Assembly (NCBI GenBank): GCA_035282865.1
Contig: DATEVB010000072.1
Coordinates: forward strand, 1 to 15,818
Length of the DNA stretch: 15,818 nucleotides
Direction: 5' to 3'
Source: UBA4744 sp035282865
Lineage (GTDB): Bacteria; Actinomycetota; Acidimicrobiia; Spongiisociales; UBA4744
The stretch's first letter is position 1, and each line of letters opens with the position of its first letter. A model generated the notes under the pieces. The model did no database searches and was not told the origin of the DNA. It saw only the letters and a program-made list of their open reading frames with translations. Positions 13,049 to 15,818 of this stretch are shown here, piece by piece. Position numbers and translations under genes: made by a program.

Positions 13049-13942
13049 ATGCTGGAACTCAAGAACCTGTACAAACGGTACGGTGAGGTACGTGCACTCG
13101 ACGGTGGTTCGCTGTCGGTGGCGCCGGGTCGCATGCTGGGATTTCTCGGACCGAACGGAGCCGGCAAGACGACCGCCATGCGTTCGGTGTTCGGGCTCGT
13201 TCGGCTCGACTCCGGCGAGGTCACCTGGAACGGTGTTCCGATAGGCCCCAAACAGCGCCTGCGTTTCGGGTACATGCCCGAGCAACGCGGGTTATACCCG
13301 CGGATGAAAGTCGCCGAGCAGTTGGGCTATTTCGCTGAGTTGCACGGGATGTCCCGAACCGATGCAGCAGCCTCGGTAGCACGCTGGCTGGCCACTCTCG
13401 GTTTGTCGGAACGGAGTGATGACCGGCTCGAGCAGCTGTCTCACGGAAACCAGCAGCGTGTGCAGCTGGCGGCCGCCCTGGTACACGACCCGGATCTGCT
13501 GGTGCTCGATGAGCCGTTTTCGGGCCTTGACCCCGTGGCAGTGGAAACCCTGGCCGGTTCGCTCAAGGCTGAGGCCGCCAAGGGAAAGGCGGTTGTCTTC
13601 TCCAGCCACCAGCTCGACCTCGTTGAAGATCTATGCGAGGAAGTAGTGATCATCAACCAGGGGCGCAACGTGATGGAAGGGAACGTGGCCGGTTTGAAAG
13701 AGAGTTCTCCGCATCGGCGTCTGGAAATCGACGTTTCGGGCGGGGACGGGGCCTCCTGGCTCCCGGAGATTGCAGGTATCGAATCCAAAGAAGTTGACGG
13801 CTCCCTGGTGCGATTGCTCGTATCAAAGGAGATCGATCTGGAGAGTATTCTCTCCGCTGCTCGGGCGGTCGGGCCCCTCCGCCATTTCAGTTTCGAAGCA
13901 CCGAGCCTTTCGGAGATGTTCTTGCGGGCGGTGACGCAATGA
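13049..13942 (+). CDS. ABC transporter ATP-binding protein, NatA-like
   Basis: This 297-residue ATPase begins MLELKNLYKRYGEVRALDG and has Walker A GPNGAGKT (34-41), YMPEQRGLYPRM with the Q-loop Gln, signature LSHGNQQR (~131), Walker B LLVLDEPFSGLDP (~150) and the H-loop SSHQLDLVEDL. The C-terminal ~85 residues end SLSEMFLRAVTQ. This layout matches the NatA/YhaQ group that pairs with large NatB-type permeases; some members export sodium, others drugs or peptides, so the cargo is not assigned. The start is ATG at 13049, with AAAGG about 8 nt upstream and the domain starting at once; the longer open frame upstream has no ABC similarity and overlaps metG. It overlaps the permease start by 4 nt (ATGA). 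Confidence 0.9.
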   Translation: MLELKNLYKRYGEVRALDGGSLSVAPGRMLGFLGPNGAGKTTAMRSVFGLVRLDSGEVTWNGVPIGPKQRLRFGYMPEQRGLYPRMKVAEQLGYFAELHGMSRTDAAASVARWLATLGLSERSDDRLEQLSHGNQQRVQLAAALVHDPDLLVLDEPFSGLDPVAVETLAGSLKAEAAKGKAVVFSSHQLDLVEDLCEEVVIINQGRNVMEGNVAGLKESSPHRRLEIDVSGGDGASWLPEIAGIESKEVDGSLVRLLVSKEIDLESILSAARAVGPLRHFSFEAPSLSEMFLRAVTQ

Positions 13943-15174
13943 AGGGCCTTCGACCGGTGTGGATGGTGGCCAGGCGCGAGCTGAAGGAGCGCGCCAAGAG
14001 CCGCACCTACCGGATCACCACTGTGATCCTGCTGCTCATTGTTCTAGGCGGGATCGTCATCCCGCAGACCTTCGGAGGAGGCGACGACGGCACTACCTAC
14101 GACCTGGGCCTGGTGGGGGAGAACTCGGAAGAGTTACTTCGTACGCTCGAAGTGCTGGCGGACACCTCCGATGCCCGAGTCGAGACACGGGTCTTCGACG
14201 ATATTGCCGGTGCCGAGTCGGCACTGGTGGCCGGTGAGGTCGATGCCGTGCTGGTCGACGGTGGGGAGTACGTCACCAAAGAGCCGGCCGGTTCTTCGTT
14301 CTTCGTAACCGGGGGCACCGGGCTCTCGGCATTGGTCGGCGGGACCGTGCAAACACTCAGACTGCAGGATGTGGCGGCCTCGGCCGGAGTGTCGGTCGAT
14401 GAGATTGCCGGCCTGCTCACCGAGAATCCACTCGCCTTCCGGAGCCTCGAGCCGCTCGACCCCAACCGGGAGACCAACACCACCGTCAGCTTCTTCGGCT
14501 TGCTTCTGCTCTACGTGGGGATTCTCAGCTACGGAGCCTGGACGCTCAACGGTGTCATTGAGGAGAAGACCAACCGCGTCGTCGAGGTGTTGATGTCGGC
14601 GCTACGACCCCACCAGCTGATGGCCGGCAAGGTGATCGGTATCGGGTTGCTGGGCATCGCTCAACTCCTCCTGATCGTCATCACCGCGGCCGCGGCTGCC
14701 CTGGCGGTCGATCTGGTCGACATTCCCGACGTATCGGCCGGGTTGATCGGGTCGCTCTTGCTGTGGTTCGTGCTCGGGTTCTCGTTCTTCAGCGTGGCCT
14801 ACGCGGCGGTCGGTGCGCTCGTGTCGCGCGTTGAGGAAGCCCAGAGTGTTGCCACCCCTCTCACGATGGTCGGGGTGGCGGGGTATCTGGCCGCTTTCGC
14901 CGTGCTCGAGAATCCCGACGGAGTGGTGGCCAGAATCACGACCTTCCTCCCCCCGACCGCTCCTTTCGTCGTTCCGATTCGCCACGCACAGGATGCCATC
15001 ACCGGGTGGGAGTCCGCCCTGGCGGTGGTGATCATGGTTGCCGCAACGTACGGGTTGATCCGTTTGGCGGGCCGCGTCTATTCAGGGGCCATCCTCAGCG
15101 TCGGGGCCCGTGTCAAGCTAAGGGACGCCTGGCAGTCTGCGGAGCTGGAGGAGAGTCGGCGACTCACCCGCTGA
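13939..15174 (+). CDS. ABC transporter permease, NatB-like
   Basis: This 411-residue protein has the large-permease layout: a basic N-terminus (ARRELKERAKSRTYRITT), TM1 at about 26-45, an extracytoplasmic domain at about 46-175 (including VGENSEELLRTLEVLADTSD and FFVTGGTGLSALVGG), then five or six membrane segments. SYGAWTLNGVIEEKTNRVVEVLMSALRPHQLMAGKVIG is the conserved region contacting the ATPase; it is followed by hydrophobic stretches near 232-253, 265-290, 303-320 and 355-375. It ends in a charged cytoplasmic tail. The start ATG overlaps the ATPase stop by 4 nt, so the two form one exporter. Substrate unknown; sodium or small-molecule efflux are possibilities from the family only. No other gene in the run points to a cargo. 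Confidence 0.88.
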   Translation: MKGLRPVWMVARRELKERAKSRTYRITTVILLLIVLGGIVIPQTFGGGDDGTTYDLGLVGENSEELLRTLEVLADTSDARVETRVFDDIAGAESALVAGEVDAVLVDGGEYVTKEPAGSSFFVTGGTGLSALVGGTVQTLRLQDVAASAGVSVDEIAGLLTENPLAFRSLEPLDPNRETNTTVSFFGLLLLYVGILSYGAWTLNGVIEEKTNRVVEVLMSALRPHQLMAGKVIGIGLLGIAQLLLIVITAAAAALAVDLVDIPDVSAGLIGSLLLWFVLGFSFFSVAYAAVGALVSRVEEAQSVATPLTMVGVAGYLAAFAVLENPDGVVARITTFLPPTAPFVVPIRHAQDAITGWESALAVVIMVAATYGLIRLAGRVYSGAILSVGARVKLRDAWQSAELEESRRLTR

Positions 15175-15194
15175 GGCCGCGAAAAATCAGCCGG

Positions 15195-15258
15195 TAACAT
15201 CCCACCGTGCCGGGTAGGCTCCGGCTCGGCAACTCGCGGCTGGAAGGGGGCACCTCGG
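15195..15258 (+). other. Possible promoter and structured leader of the DUF5658 gene
   Basis: TAACAT at 15195-15200 could be a -10 box, starting transcription near 15207. The resulting ~52-nt leader offers two competing pairings. One is GTGCC (15207-15211) with GGCAC (15249-15253), whose 3' arm covers the end of the ribosome site GAAGGGGG (15243-15250). The other is GCCGG (15209-15213) with CCGGC (15221-15225), which would free that site. CAGCCG (15189-15194) could also pair with CGGCTG (15237-15242) in a longer transcript. It matches no riboswitch class I know; GC-rich DNA gives such pairings easily. Confidence 0.25.
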
Positions 15259-15720
15259 ATGCGGATGGAAGGCGCTCGCCATCACGGCCGCCCACGAGGA
15301 CCGGACCGGCGCGCACCGAAGGTCTCGCTGGTCTTTCCCGAACGCCGTCGCGGGTTCGAGCGCCGCCGCCCCGTTGAGGGCACGTTGCGAGACCGCTATC
15401 ACCGTGTGCTCGATGAGTATCGACACGATCCCGACACGATTGCCGCCGCCCTTCTCGTGTTCGTTGTGCTCAACATCGCCGACCTCTTGCTCACGGTACG
15501 GGCGCTCTCGCTGGGCGCCGTAGAGGGCAATCCGGTCATGGCTTTGTTGTTCGAAATTGACCCGGCTATGGCGGCTGTGTTCAAGCTTGCGGTTGGGGTG
15601 GGGATTGCCCTGGCTATCTGGTCGGCGCGTCGCTATCGCCGGATGCTCGAGGCCTCATTGATGCTGGTGGCCGTGATGACCCTCGTCCTCGTGTATCACG
15701 GCTACAACGCTCTTATCTAG
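15259..15720 (+). CDS. DUF5658-type small membrane protein
   Basis: This 153-residue protein has a very basic N-terminal cytoplasmic region (about residues 1-55) with the Arg-rich FPERRRGFERRRP, then three membrane segments (about 60-80, 98-118 and 130-150). The membrane part has LNIADLLLTVRALSLGAVEGNPVMALLF, followed by FKLAVGVG, ARRYRRMLEAS and LVYHGYNAL; the N..DLLLT...G..E.NPVM pattern is that of DUF5658 proteins, whose function is unknown. The start is ATG at 15259, with AAGGGGG 8 nt upstream; the ATG two codons later is also possible. It lies 84 bp after the NatB-like gene on the same strand, so it may be read from that transcript or from its own weak promoter. Confidence 0.78.
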   Translation: MRMEGARHHGRPRGPDRRAPKVSLVFPERRRGFERRRPVEGTLRDRYHRVLDEYRHDPDTIAAALLVFVVLNIADLLLTVRALSLGAVEGNPVMALLFEIDPAMAAVFKLAVGVGIALAIWSARRYRRMLEASLMLVAVMTLVLVYHGYNALI

Positions 15721-15740
15721 CTGCCGGCAACCAGCGGCAG
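15721..15740. terminator. Hairpin between convergent genes, possible bidirectional terminator
   Basis: CTGCCG (15721-15726) and CGGCAG (15735-15740) are perfect 6-bp arms around an 8-nt loop, immediately after the DUF5658 stop and 11 bp before the stop of the opposing gene. The following tract on the plus strand (TATTCT) is only partly T-rich, so termination strength is uncertain. Its place between convergent stops supports the role. Confidence 0.5.
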
Positions 15741-15751
15741 TATTCTGACCG

Positions 15752-15818
15752 CTAGGCGATCGTCACCTCGGGGTCGAGGTAGACATCCTGGATCGCATTG
15801 AGAAGTTCAACGCCTTCG
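15752..15818 (-). CDS. C-terminal end of an unidentified protein, 5' part outside window
   Basis: On the minus strand, 21 codons and a TAG stop (15754-15752) read EGVELLNAIQDVYLDPEVTIA. The frame is open to the edge, codon use is typical of the window, and the convergent hairpin just beyond the stop supports a real gene end. The segment is too short to assign. It is mildly reminiscent of helices ending in a D-P-E motif in Fe-S assembly proteins, but there such a motif is N-terminal, so I make no functional call. Confidence 0.55.
   Translation of the reverse strand, partial: EGVELLNAIQDVYLDPEVTIA

Noticed and set aside
15207..15258. Cyclic-di-GMP (GEMM) or other known riboswitch before the DUF5658 gene
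   Set aside because: The conserved GEMM core and the key sequences of the fluoride, ZTP and cobalamin classes were not found; only generic GC pairings are present.
1..15818. Mobile element, prophage, defence island or CRISPR
   Set aside because: No transposase, integrase, toxin-antitoxin pair, nuclease or spaced repeat array was found. Codon and base usage look even, and every gene longer than 100 codons fits an ordinary chromosomal family or an exported protein.

Overview
The window is high-GC, densely coded DNA that looks like the chromosome of a free-living actinobacterium, most likely of the Acidimicrobiia type. This is inferred from gene content: a fused-subunit KorA, a luciferase-like F420-type oxidoreductase, nickel superoxide dismutase, Thr-rich exported proteins, frequent GTG starts, and several start codons lying 6-8 nt after a TANNNT box. 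No tRNA, rRNA, CRISPR array, insertion sequence or phage gene was seen, and no gene-free stretch exceeds about 170 bp. The taxonomic call was not tested.

Left part (1-6952, all minus strand). Read in the direction of transcription: an S26-family signal peptidase that is probably the SodN maturation protease (6952-6455), an exported Thr-rich protein of unknown function (6390-5611), a tandem-ACT protein (5555-5175) coupled to a luciferase-like oxidoreductase (5175-4156), a DUF3048 lipoprotein (4125-3067) coupled to an amidase (3067-1681) that carries a frameshift, and the 2-oxoacid:ferredoxin oxidoreductase alpha subunit korA (1508 to the left edge, incomplete).

Centre (7026-12929). sodN is divergent from the peptidase. 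It encodes a nickel SOD with an unusual active-site hook (HCDLFCGVY, Phe where Pro is expected). Facing it is a minus-strand run: metG (12929-11280), a small PGPGW membrane protein (11239-11006), then four interlocked ABC genes (ATPase, permease, ATPase, permease; 10982-7495) joined by 8-, 4- and 4-nt overlaps, apparently encoding one or two ABC-2 exporters.

Right part (13049-15818). Divergent from metG on the plus strand is a NatA/NatB-like ABC pair, then a DUF5658 membrane protein with a GC-rich, possibly structured leader. A hairpin at 15721-15740 separates it from the C-terminal end of an unidentified minus-strand gene cut by the right edge.

The genes are mostly housekeeping and envelope functions: central carbon metabolism, oxidative stress defence, translation and export. 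The points most worth following up are the SodN hook variant with its divergent peptidase, the frameshifted amidase, the set of probable leaderless promoters, and the palindromes in front of korA. I saw nothing that clearly amounts to a new defence or mobile system.
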